From the NCBI RefSeq assembly GCF_021730395.1, contig NC_069366.1, positions 64,857,001 through 64,921,000 of the forward strand: 64,000 bases of DNA. The letters run 5' to 3'. Below, in pieces: positions 1-42,849 of this stretch; position 1 is the stretch's first letter; every line of letters starts with the position of its first letter. Position numbers and translations under genes: made by a program. The notes below the pieces were generated by a model. The model was not told the origin of the DNA. It saw only the letters and a list, made by a program, of their open reading frames with translations, and did no database searches. The DNA is from Mercenaria mercenaria. Lineage: Eukaryota; Mollusca; Bivalvia; Venerida; Veneridae.

Positions 1-2214
1 AGGCTGTATTTTTCAATTAATCTTCATGAATATTGGTCAGAATGATAACCTTGATGAAATCTAGGCCGAGTTCGAAAATGGGTCATCTCTGCTCAAAAAC
101 TAGGTCACTAGGTCAAATCGAAGAAAAACCTTGTGTATGCGATAGAGGCTGTATTTTTCAATTAATCTTCATGAATATTGGTCAGAATTATAACCTTGAT
201 GAAATCTAGGCCGAGTTCGAAAATGGGTCATCTTGGGTCAAAAACTAGGTCACTAGATCAAATCAAAGAAAAACCTTGTGTATGCGATAGAGGCTGTATT
301 TTTCAATTAATCTTCATGAATTTTGGTCAGAATGATAACCTTGAAAAAATCTAGGCCGAGTTCGAAAATGGGTCATCTCGTATCAAAAACTAGGTCACTA
401 GGTCAAATAAAAGAAAAACCTTGCGTATGCGATAGAGGCTGTATTTTTCAATTGATCTTCATGACGTTTGGTCAGAATGATTGCATTAATGAAATATAGG
501 TCAAGTTAGAATATGGGTCATCTAGGATCAAAAAGTAGGTCACTAGGTCAAATCTAAGAAAAACCTTGTGTATGCGATAGAGACTATATTTTTCAATTGA
601 TCTTCCTGAAATTAAGTCAGAATGATTGCCTTGATGAAATCTAGGTCAAGTTTGAATATGGGTCATCTGAAGTCAAAAACGAGGTCACTAGGTAAAATTA
701 AAGAAAAATCTTATGTATGTGATAGAGGCTGTATTTTTCAATTGATATTCATGAATTTCCTCAGAATGATTGCCTTGATAAAATCTACGTTGAGTTTGAT
801 TATGGGTCATTGGACTCAAAAAGTAGGTCACTAGGTCAAATCAAAGAAAACCCTTCTGTATGCGATAGAGGCTGTATTTTTCAATTAAGGTATTAGGCCC
901 ATAATAGAGTACCTCCTTTTTGAAGAGTATTCATTTCCTACAATAAACCTACATTGACTGCAATTCTCATAGGGCGTAGGTTCAAGCCCCACTGGGACCA
1001 ATTTTTTTCTTTTTTTTCTAGCAAGTTTTTGCTTCTTTCAAGACTTGTTATTGATTTATTGTACAAAAATGGGGAAAAAAATCATTTGATAAGCGATTTC
1101 TTGCTGTTCAAAGTAAATTTACCTCTGAAACAGAAGGGGTAGAGTTAGACATTTTTAAAAATACTGAGTTACGTGCGGTAAAAGTTCTCTATTTTGCCTT
1201 CATTCTTTAGATTACATATTGTGGAAGAAATGTAGGTAGGTTTTACATCAGCTCCAAGGTTATTTTTTAATGAAGTGAGCAAAATTCAAAAGAGACCTGC
1301 AGGATTCGGCCTTAATTTTTCAATGTTGGGAGTTAGAATTCTGTCTCATTAAATCCGTTATCTTGAGGCACCCTAGAAAAAATGATATTGACAGTTTTAT
1401 TTTAAGTTTTATAATTGTTTACCAATAGTTTGATGTTTCTTTCATAAAAAATAATGGTATAATGAATTCTCTGCAAAGGTTTCAGATAAAGACCATCATT
1501 TTGAAATTTGTCTCTACTTGAGCTTGAGGAAATACCATAAAATACACAAAATTTATAAAAAACGGCACGGTAAAAGTTTTTGAAAATTTGCAACACAGTG
1601 CAAATCACGGCCAACTGTAAGAATATACAAAGCAAATGCCATTTTTTAAACATTACTATTAGGGGCCTAATACCTTAATCTTCATGAAATTTGGTCAGAA
1701 TGATTGCCTTGATGTAAATCTAGGTCAAGTTCAATTATGGATCATCTGGGTCAAAAAGTAGGTCACTAGGTTAAATCAAAGAAAAATCTTGTGTATGCAA
1801 AAGAGGCTGTATTTTTCAACTGATCTTCATGAAATTTTGTCAGAATGATAGCCTTGATGAAATCTAGGTCAAGTTCGAATATGGGTCATCTGGGTTTACA
1901 AACTAGGTCACTAAGTCAAATCGAGGAAAAACCATGCAGTAGGGACTGCATTTTACACTGGATTTCATAAAATTTGGTCAGAATGGTTGGCTTGATGAAA
2001 TCTAGGTCAAGTTCGAATATGGGTAGTCTGCGGTCAAAAACTAGGTCACTAGGTCAAATCAAAGAAAAAACTTATTTATACTCAAGATTTTTTGCTCCAA
2101 TTTTAATAATTGGTGAGAATATTTTTTTCCATGAAATCATTAGGTCAAACATGTTTACACTGTTATGGTGTGTTTCTCAGGTGAGCGACCTAGGGCCATC
2201 TTGGCCCTCTTGTT
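1..2214 (+). mobile_element. Tandem-repeat (about 145 bp) hairpin-ended element, family A, left-truncated by window edge
   Basis: Diverged units repeat about every 145 bp. Each contains GGTCAGAATGATAACCTTGA, a GGGTCA pair, AGGTCACTAGGTCA and GTGTATGCGATAGAGGCTG. The array closes with a short hairpin (AGGGCCATCTTGGCCCT at 2192-2208) running into CTCTTGTT at about 2207-2214. This is the same end as the copies at 42289-42311 and 42551-42573. Positions 889-1674 are a younger insertion. Short open frames here are repeat artefacts. The architecture (hairpin end, microsatellite, tandem core, fixed terminus) resembles non-autonomous Helitron/Helentron elements; that family assignment is inference. 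Confidence 0.8.
889..1674. mobile_element. TTAA-flanked MITE (piggyBac-like) inserted in family A array
   Basis: The 786 bp insert has terminal inverted repeats GGTATTAGGCCCMTAATAG (19 bp, one mismatch) at both ends. It is flanked by TTAA at 885-888 and 1675-1678. Removing it rejoins a normal repeat unit (TTTTTCAATTAA running into TCTTCATGAA), so the boundaries are exact. TTAA duplication plus TIRs starting GG is typical of piggyBac-type cut-and-paste elements. No transposase is encoded. A tRNA T-arm-like stretch (GGTTCAAGCCC) followed by a T run lies at about 979-1017; I do not call it a tRNA. Confidence 0.85.
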
Positions 2215-2215
2215 A

Positions 2216-2384
2216 GATGTATTTTGACATAACTTTACCAGGTAAGAATTTTTTTTGGAATTTCTTCTTTTTCTTGTTCCTGTCCTTTGGGCTTCGATAG
2301 TCAAGTTCTTTAAATTTTGCTTCCATCCTCTGATGTAACCCTTCTGGCGTATATTGCCCCGCTTGGTGGCGCTCTTGTTATATA
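2216..2384 (+). repeat. Dispersed repeat with a conserved short open frame (copy 1)
   Basis: The reverse complement of this stretch matches 43066-43256. In both copies the minus-to-element sense reads an open, lysine-rich peptide (motif YIRGWxQNLKNLT, then EAQRTGT, then RNSKK), with mostly conservative differences. The element abuts the CTCTTGTT end of the family A array and has its own CTCTTGTT at about 2371-2378. I do not recognise the peptide family. It could be a piece of a larger repeat. Confidence 0.6.
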
Positions 2385-2446
2385 TGCGCGTTCCGTGGCA
2401 AAGCTTAGACGTATTACAGCCCAAAAACGGATAATTCAAAAGGAAA

Positions 2447-2465
2447 TGACGTCAGTATAAAAAAA
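2447..2465 (+). promoter_or_regulatory. Candidate promoter: CRE next to TATA-like box upstream of MBTPS1
   Basis: A full palindromic cAMP-response element, TGACGTCA (2447-2454), is followed one base later by TATAAAAAAA (2456-2465). It lies about 520 bp upstream of the MBTPS1 start codon, in the first non-repeat sequence 5' of the gene. CREB/ATF-family factors bind TGACGTCA. Use as the MBTPS1 promoter is inference. A possible 5'-UTR splice acceptor (CTTTCAG, 2741-2747) lies between, so the true start site may be further upstream. Confidence 0.3.
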
Positions 2466-2984
2466 CAATGTTGACTTTACCGCGCATTTCATGGAAATTT
2501 AATGACTTTGAGGGACAGTATATTCATTTATCTGTTTTTTACACATTTTATGCTAGAATAGCGTTAGCGCATGTTCTTTTTATGTTATAACATCTTCAGA
2601 ATCGTTCAGATTTTCTGTCATTTTATGAGGCACCTCATGTTACACAAAGTCTTAGACTGATATTATTTATACGTCTTGGACATAAATTATGTATGACTGT
2701 AAGTGTTTAACATCTGAAGTTGTAATAAAATGTTTTATCTCTTTCAGGCAGATACAGTTCTTGCTGGTAGACTGGTGCATGTGATTATATCTTAATTGGT
2801 CTCTACTTTGAGAAAGAGTTAACATCTACCAGTTTACTGTGATTTTATATGGGAGGAATGTGATTTAAAAAAATACCAAGTATTAAGTCTTTCTAAACAG
2901 TATGGAATGCCTAATATTTTGGCAGTTAATCTACAAGTGATTTAAAGAAATGTATATATATGTAGAGTAGGTGAACTCGGTGCA

Positions 2985-35037
<32,053 letters not shown>

Positions 35038-35244
35038 AGGAAATATCATGGTTAAAATACTCATTACTTACAGTGCAAGACATTCCAGAATTTGATTAAC
35101 CTAGACTTTTGTATGGAGGAAGATTCAACTTTTAGGATCAAATTTGAGATAGAAGTGATATTCTAGCTTGTGTCTAGTCAGGTCAGCTGCCTCGGTAGTG
35201 TGCATTTCATGCATTGAAAATGACTTCAGAAATGTCTCTAAGTC

Positions 35245-35390
35245 TTCCAGGCTGTAAAAACTTCAGTTTGAAGGCCAGTCTATAAATGCTAGCTTACCAT
35301 TGGTCGATTACAAGTTGGGAATCTGAATACTTTTAATTTTGAGACTAGTTCATAATCTTAAGTTTTATAGCCTGGCACCCAGGTCAGAGG
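35245..35390. repeat. CCAAT-bearing short inverted-repeat family, copy 7
   Basis: GTTTGAAGGCCAGTCTATAA, then TACCATTGGTCGATTAC, TTTTGAGACTAGTTCATAA and GTTTTATAGCCTGGCACCC, in family order, in the presumed 3' UTR. Confidence 0.55.
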
Positions 35391-35589
35391 TATGTAAAGG
35401 TCTGAGAATTAGCCCCTAACATGTGATATCTAAACACAGGAATATTTTGTGTACTATAATTGATCCCATAAGTTTAATTTTGTCTTTGAAAATAGAAAGC
35501 AGAACTATTTTTAATCTGACTATAACTCTGGAATACATTCCTAGAGTAAATGGGTTACAGATTTGAAGAATGCTAATTGAGAGATGTAA

Positions 35590-35830
35590 ATTACGCTGAT
35601 AAGTGCACCTGAGATGTATATTACCCTGGTAAAGAGAATATTACCCTAATTAAATGCATTTAAGATGTACATGTATATTATCCCAATAAAGTGCACTTGA
35701 GATGTACATTGACCTGGTAAAGAGAATATTACCCTAATTAAATGCATTTAAGCTGTACATGTATATTATCCCAATAAAGTGCACTTGAGATGTACATTGA
35801 CCTGGTAAAATGCACGTGAGATGTGTATTG
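35590..35830 (+). repeat. Tandem repeat of about 87 bp downstream of MBTPS1
   Basis: GGTAAAGAGAATATTACCC, then AAATGCATTTAAG, TGTACATGTATATTATCCC and AATAAAGTGCACTTGAGATG recur at a period of about 87 bp (35628 and 35715), with partial units on both sides. Each unit carries an AATAAA. Confidence 0.75.
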
Positions 35831-37792
35831 TCCCTACCAGTGCACTTCAGATGCATGTTACCCCAGTAAAAGTAATATGAAGTTCTCCAGGATATCATTT
35901 TTTACCCGTGATCAACATTCAGTTCCCAATCAGGTGTGCTTTCAGACTGTCTCTTACTTAGCTTATAAACCAAGTTTATGTTGAAAAAAATGCAACATTT
36001 ATGTGTTGTTGTTGTTGTTTTTTGCATTGATTGATTTGCTGTTTTCAAGGTTTTCTGAAATGTGTTTATATTAACATTAATTTTAATTTATTTTTGCATT
36101 TATGGTGTTTCCAGAAAACTGTAAAGAACAGTGTGAACAGTTTTGCAATAATTATGACTCAACCTTGAGAAATCCAGTCAGTATTGTATGTGTAGGAGAC
36201 ACACAGTAAATTAATATTTCTTATTTTTAATTGATGGAAACCTGTCCTGTATAAATGTTTATTTATTTCTGCCAAAATCTCACTGACTATGGTATTTATT
36301 GTGACATGGTACTATCTGTATACAATACTTTGAAGTTTCTAGAAATGAAATTTCATAAAATATTATTATGTCACCTTGGTAAAACTCAACAAAATGTGAA
36401 TGTTGTGTACAAGAGCTTGTTAATTTGTTATTCTTTGTGCTTTAATATGTATAAATGTACTTCCAAATGATCTCATAGTATATTATGGAGTTTTTAATGA
36501 TCTTTTTTCCTCTCACTTTCCCTCTGATTTATGAAAGATTGTAATAATCCCTTCAGAAAGTAAGCAATTTCATCAGATTCAATATCTTCATAAACGTAAA
36601 TACATTATTTGTCATTTATGTATATAGAAACAATTTTATACATGTTTTACTTTCATTTGTATAGTTTGATCATGAAAAAATTAATGGAATAGAACAGATA
36701 TATCTTGTTTATTTGATATTTTACTTTTCTTTACATCTGTGTAACCAGAACATTTCGGTCCCATGTGCTGATTAAATATCCACTTAAAAGAAAAAAAAAT
36801 ACCAATTGTTATTTAATACTGACAAGCATCTTTTGATGCAATATAATGTGTATTATACTGTAATAAACTTGAACACCTACAGTCAGATCCACTGTAGCAG
36901 CTGTATGTGATCATATAGAAGGGTGAAAGTTGTAAAAGTCTACATGCTTCCTGCTTTTGCGATGTCGGTACAAAATACTGTTACATGAGTGTAACAGCAA
37001 AGCGATCGTATAATGTTATTTCACTCACACGATATCAAACATGTGATAAATTTTTATCTTGATATAAAAACATTTTGACATATACAGTATACATTATTTA
37101 GTTTGAATACCGTAATGAAAATATTTTGTATAGAACTTCATGTATTTGTGCTTGTATTATCATTGATTAGCTTAGATTAATTTACACAAAGTGATAAATT
37201 TTGTGTGTAAATTTATTTATTTGAACTTCAAGTGAATTTGATTGTATGAAGTGTGTGAATATTTGTTATAACATGTTGACAGTATACTGTATACCCCTGA
37301 ATATAGGCCTCTTTAAAATAAATGCACCCCCAAACCCTAAATCATTTTGTCAAAGAGAAATCACTTACCAGCCTTGAGTGCTGTATTTTAATATTTTCAA
37401 GAAAATCACCAGAATTTATTCTACCACCAGGTAAGTTTTAAAATAGGTGCTTATTTGTGGGTATGCAGAATTTCTGTATTTATTGATGAATTTTACAACT
37501 TTAGTGTATGAGATATTGCTGTGAATTATGAAGCTAGAACTGTCCCTACAGGAAGATCTGGTTTAATTGTTACTTTATGAATCTGTCTTGCCAAAATTCA
37601 GCCTCATGAACAGAGATTTTTTTCACTAAATGAAATGCAGTTGAAAATACCAAATGGAGAATGTTAAATTATTATTTGCTTTTGAGTAACCTGCAATGAA
37701 AGAAAATGTTAATACTGTCCATGAAAAAAATTAATGACTTCAGAAATGTCTGTTCATGGAGGGAAAATGTATGTCTCTGCTCAGCAACAGAG

Positions 37793-37878
37793 TAAGTCTA
37801 TATTTAGACAACACAGTCTATATTTAGACAACACAGTCTATATTTAGACAAAAGCTTCAGTATTTAGACAACACATCT
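37793..37878 (+). repeat. Short tandem repeat, 19-20 bp
   Basis: Three to four units of ACAGTCTATATTTAGACAAC, each with the palindrome-like GTCTATATTTAGAC. Related scattered units recur at 38085-38140. Confidence 0.75.
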
Positions 37879-38629
37879 TGAAGTGGACTAACTATCATAT
37901 ATAATGTATTTTGTAGTTGCATCAGTCCATTGAATTTAATCCCAATTAATAAACAAAATTCCCAATTATTGTATATTTAAAATTTGAAATGTATGAATAC
38001 ATGTACCCACACAAATAAACAGTTTTGTCAAAAGGTGAAATTTCATGACCTTGAAATTAAATGATTTCATGATAGCCTTTATTTAGATAACAGAATCAAT
38101 ATTTAGACAACAGTGTCTATAACACAGACAAGAGAATCTATTTTTTGAGTATATATTCAGACTACAGAAATAGATGCTTTAAAGCTGTCATAATAAGAAA
38201 TGGTAGTTTCCAATTTTTTTCGTAAAAGCGCAGATATATTATATTTATTAGAAATTTTAAAAACAGTAAACATTGTTGTTATGTTTTATAAGCGATAATT
38301 GTGTTGATTTTGAACATCATGGTATAAATGAGTTATGTATGAGTGCCATTTACAGTCAGGTTTTTAAGAAGAAATTATGTGGGGAAAATAAACTTTTTGA
38401 AATGTGTAAGTTGTTTGTTCAATATTTTGAAGATAAATTCACTGAAGCTGTTGGAATTTATTGTATATGGCATTTTCTGAGAATCCATTTCTTCCCTCTT
38501 TTCAGTCTATTGATGTTAGGTTATACGAGTTTGCAAGATACGGGATGTATTATGGAATAGCATTTTGTGTTTGTCTGTTGATTTGTGCACCGAGCTACAT
38601 TTTACATTGCCAGACAAGAAGAATTTATT

Positions 38630-41600
38630 AGCTCACCTGAGCAATGCTGAGTTTTTCTGATCACTCGATGTCCGGCGTCTGTCTGTCTGTCGTCTGTCAA
38701 CATTTAGCTTGTGTATGCGATAGAGGCTGTATTTTTCAACTGATCTTCATGAAATATGGTCAGAATGATAACCTTGATGAAATCTATGCCGAGTTCGAAA
38801 ATTGGTCATCTGGGGTCAAAAACTAGGTCACTAGGTCAAATCGAAGAAAAACCTTGTGTATGCAATAGAGGCTGTATTTTTCAATTGATCTTCATGAATT
38901 TTGGTCAGAATGATTATCTTGACAAAATCTAGGCCAAGTTCAAAAATGGGTCATCTGGGGTCAAAAACTAGGTCACTAGGTCAAATCAAAGAAAAACCTT
39001 GTGTATGCGATAGAGGCTGTATTTTTCAATTAATCTTCATGAATTTTGGTCAGAATGATTACCTTGATGAAAGCTGGGCCGAGTTTGAAAACGGGTCATC
39101 TGGGGTCAAAAACTAGGTCACTAGGTCAAATCAAAGAAAAACATTGTGTATACGATAGAGGCTGTATTTTTCAATTAATCTTCATGAGTTTTGGTCAGAA
39201 TAATTGCCTTGATGAAATCTAGGTCAAGTTGGAATATGGATTATTGGGGTCAAAAAGTAGGTCACTAGGTCAAATCAAAGGAAAAGCTTGTATATGCGAT
39301 AGAGGTTGTATTTTTCAATTGATCTTCCTGAAGTTAAGTCAAAATAATAATCTTAATGAAATCTAGGCCGAGTTTGAAAATGGGTCATCTGGGGTCAAAA
39401 ATTAGGTCATTAGGTCAAATCAAAGAAAAACATTGTGTATGCAATAGAGGCTATATTTTCCAATTGATGTTCCTGAAATTAAGTAAGAATGATTGCCTTG
39501 ATGAAATCTAGGTCAAATTTGAATATGGGTCATCTAGGATCAAAAAGTAGGTCACTAGGTCAAATCAAAGAAAAACATTCTGTACGCGATAGAGGCTGTA
39601 TTTTTCAATTGATCTTGAAATTTGGTCAGAATGATTGCCTTGATAAAATCTACGTTAAGTTTGATTATGGGTTGGTCATCTTGGATCAAAAAGTAGGTCA
39701 CTAGGTCAAATCAAAGAAAAACATTGTGTATGCAATAGAGGCTGTATTTTTCAATTAATCTTCATGAGTTTTGGTCAGAATAATTGCCTTGATGAAATCT
39801 AGGTCAGGTTGGAATATGGATCATCTGGGGTCAAAAAGTAGGTCACTAGGTCAAATCAAAGGAAAAGCTTGTATATGCGATAGAGGCTGTATTTTTCAAT
39901 TGATCTTCCTGAAGTTAAGTCAAAATAATAATCTTAATGAAATCTAGGCCGAGTTTAAAAATGGGTCATCTGGGGTCAAAAATTAGGTCACTAGGTCAAA
40001 TCAAAGAAAAATATTGTGTATGCAATAGAGGTTGTATTTTCCAATTGATGTTCCTGAAATTAAGTCAGAATGATTGCCTTGATGAAATCTAGGTCAAATT
40101 TGAATATGGGTCATCTAGGATCAAAAAGTAGGTCACTAGGTCAAATCAAAGAAAAACCTTGTGTACGCGATAGAGGCTGTATTTTTCAATTGATCTTGAA
40201 ATTTGGTCAGAATGATTGCCTTGATAAAATCTACGTTAAGTTTGATTATGGGTTGGTCATCTTGGATCAAAAAGTAGGTCACTAGGTCAAATCAAAGAAA
40301 ACCCTTCTGTATGCAATGAGGATGTATTTTTCATTTGAGGTTGATGAAATTTGGTCAGAATGATTGCCTTGATGAAATCTAGGTCAAGTTCGAATATGGG
40401 TCATCTGGGGTCAAAAACTAGGTCACTAGGTCAAATCAAAGAAAAACCTTGTGTATGCAATAGAGGCTAAATTTTTTCAACTGATCTTCATGAAATTTTG
40501 TCAGAATGGTTGCCTTGATGAAATCCAGATCAAGTTCGAATATGGGTAGTCTGTGATCAAAAACTAGGTCACTAGGTCAAATCAGAGAAAAACCTTGTGT
40601 ATGCGGTGGAGGCTGTATTTTTAGCTCACCTGAGCAATGCTCAGGTGAGTTTTTCTGATCGCTCGATGTCCAGCGTCTGTCGTCTGTCTGTCTGTCTGTC
40701 GTCTGTCAACATTTGGCTTGTGTATGCGATAGAGGCTGTATTTTTCAACTGATCTTCGTGATATTTGGTCAGAATGATTACCTTGATTAAATCTAGGCCG
40801 AGTTCGAAAATGGGTCATCTTGGGTCAAAAACTAGGTCACTAGGTCAAATCAAAGAAAAACCTTGTGTATGCGATAGAGGCTGTATTTTTCAATTAATCT
40901 TCATGAATTTTGGTCAGAATGATAACCTTGATGAAATCTAGGCCGAGTTCGAAAATGGGTCATCGGGGGTCAAAAACTAGGTCACTAGGTCAAATGAAAG
41001 AAAAACATTGTGTATGCGATAGAGGCTGTATTTTTCAATTAATCTTCATGAATTTTGGTCAGAATGATAACCTTGATAAAATCTAGGTCAAGTTCGAAAA
41101 TGGGTCATCTGGGGTCAAAAAGTAGGTCACTAGGTCAAATCAAAGAAAAAGCTTGTATATGCGATAGAGGCTGTATTTTTCAATTGATCTTCCCGAAATT
41201 AAGTCAAAGTAATAACCTTAATGAAATCTAGGCTGAGATTGAAAATGGGTCATTTTGGATCAAAAAGTAGGTCACTAGGTCAAATCAAAGAAAAACCTTG
41301 TGTATGTGATAGATGCTGTATTTTTCAATTGATCTTCATGAAATTTGGTCAGAATGATTGCATTGATAAAATATTAGTCAAGTTTGAATATGGGTCATCT
41401 GGGGTCAAAAATTAGGTCACTAGGTCAAATCAAAGAAAAACTTTGTGTATGCAATAGCAGCTGTATTTTTCAATAAATCTTCATGAAATTATGTCTGAAT
41501 AATAGCCTTGATGAAATCAAGGTCAAGTTTGAATATGGGTCATCTTGGATCAAAAAGTAGGTCACTAGGTCAAATCAAAGAAAAAACTTGTGTACGCTAT

Positions 41601-42573
41601 AGAGGCTGTATTTTTCAACTGATCTTCATGAAATTTGGTCAAAATGATTGCCTTGATAAAATCTACGTTGAGTTTGATTATGGGTCATCTGGCGTCAGAA
41701 AGTAGGTCACTAGGTCAAATCAAAGAAACACCTTGTGTATGTGATAGAGGCTGTATTTTTCAACTGATCTTCATGAAATTTTGTCAGAATGATAGCCTTG
41801 ATGAAATTTGGGTCAAGTCTGAATATGGATAAGCTGGGTTTAAGAACTAGGTCACTAGGTTAAATAATGGAAAAACCTTATGTATGCAATAGGGGCTGCA
41901 TTTTACACTGGATTTCATAATATTTGTTCAGAATGATTGCCTTGATGAAATCTAGGTCAAGTTCGAATATGGGTAGTCTGGGGTCAAAAACTAGGTCACT
42001 AGGTCAAATGAAAGAAAAACCTTCTGTATGCAATAGAGGCTGTATTTTTCAATTGATCTTCTTGAAATTTGGTCAGAATGATAGCCTTGATGAACTCTAG
42101 GTTAAGTTTGAATATGGGTCATCTGGGGTCAAAAACTAGGTCACTAGGTCAGATCAAAGAAAATACTTGTTTATACTCAAGATTGTTTGCTCCGATTTTA
42201 ATGATAATTGGTCAGAATATTTTTTCCATGAAATCATTAGGTCAAACATGTTTACACTGTTATGGTGTGTTTCTCAGGTGAGCGGCCTAGGGCCATCTTG
42301 GCCCTCTTGTTCAACTGATCTTCATGAAATTTTGTCAGAATGATAGCCTTGATGAAATCTAGGTCAAGTTCGAATATGGGTCATCTGGGGTCAAAAGCTA
42401 GGTCACTAGGTCAAATCAAAGAAAATACTTATTTATACTCAAGATTTTTACTCCAATTTTAATGATAATTGGTCAGAACATTTTTTTCCATGAAATCACT
42501 AGATCAAACATGTTTACACTGTTATGGTGTGTTTCTCAGGTGTGCGACCTAGGGCCATCTTGGCCCTCTTGTT
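38630..42573 (+). mobile_element. Family A hairpin/tandem-repeat element (outer copy), interrupted
   Basis: Starts AGCTCACCTGAGCAATGCTG (a partly decayed hairpin), then a GTCTGTCTGTCGTCTGTC microsatellite and many units of about 145 bp. The last part (42312-42573) ends in hairpin AGGGCCATCTTGGCCCT (42551-42567) and CTCTTGTT. Positions 40623-42311 are a second family A element. All open frames in this stretch (60-71 codons) are units read in one frame and are not genes. Confidence 0.85.
40623..42311 (+). mobile_element. Family A element nested inside another family A element
   Basis: Complete copy. Perfect opening hairpin CTCACCTGAGC aatgCTCAGGTGAG, (GTCT)n microsatellite, about eleven tandem units, closing hairpin AGGGCCATCTTGGCCCT (42289-42305) and CTCTTGTT. 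The host unit reads GGCTGTATTTTT before it and CAACTGATCTTCATG after it, which is a single normal unit once the insert is removed. So there is no target duplication and the site is a T run. Confidence 0.9.
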
Positions 42574-42582
42574 TATTTATTT

Positions 42583-42775
42583 ATTTGGGTTTTACGGCGC
42601 ACCAACACAGTATAGCTATAGCTTTCAAGCTTTACAGGGATAGCTGTGTACCACTTAAGGAGGATCCCTGTTGTTTCAGCGTCAGCAGATTTAAGGTGAA
42701 GGTTATAGTAACCAGGAGACTGAAAATGGTCTCCGGACTGTAAGTGAGAAAATATAACAGCTTTGGCTTTCAAAC
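42583..42775. repeat. SINE-tail-like dispersed repeat
   Basis: TTTGGGTTTTACGGCGCACC and AACACAGTATAGCTATAGC resemble the 3' tail of the V-SINE-like copies (TTTGGGTTTAACGCCG, AACAGTATTTCAG). No tRNA head is visible, so it may be a truncated or related SINE in minus orientation. Confidence 0.45.
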
Positions 42776-42849
42776 TTGACACAATGACTAACTAACATGG
42801 GGGTAGATCACTATCAGTTTTAGTTTTAGTGGCTCAAAGATCGCTGTCA

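Larger units (their letters stand above)
35038..38629 (+). other. Probable MBTPS1 3' UTR and downstream sequence
   Basis: AT-rich sequence without a recognisable gene. It holds another CCAAT-family copy (35245-35390) and a tandem repeat (35590-35830). Several AATAAA signals are present, including 36862-36867 and one near 37317. Which signal ends the transcript cannot be told from sequence alone. A 95-codon open frame at 38273-38560 has no recognisable features. Confidence 0.5.

Noticed and set aside
38273-38560. 95-codon open frame, Cys/Phe-rich
   Set aside because: AT-rich downstream sequence, no domain, no splice or promoter context. Likely chance.
38644-42281. Series of 60-71 codon plus-strand open frames with similar peptides (SRSSLNMGHLGSKTRSLGQIK)
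   Set aside because: They are successive units of the family A tandem repeat. The period drifts, the frames do not join, and there is no coding signature.
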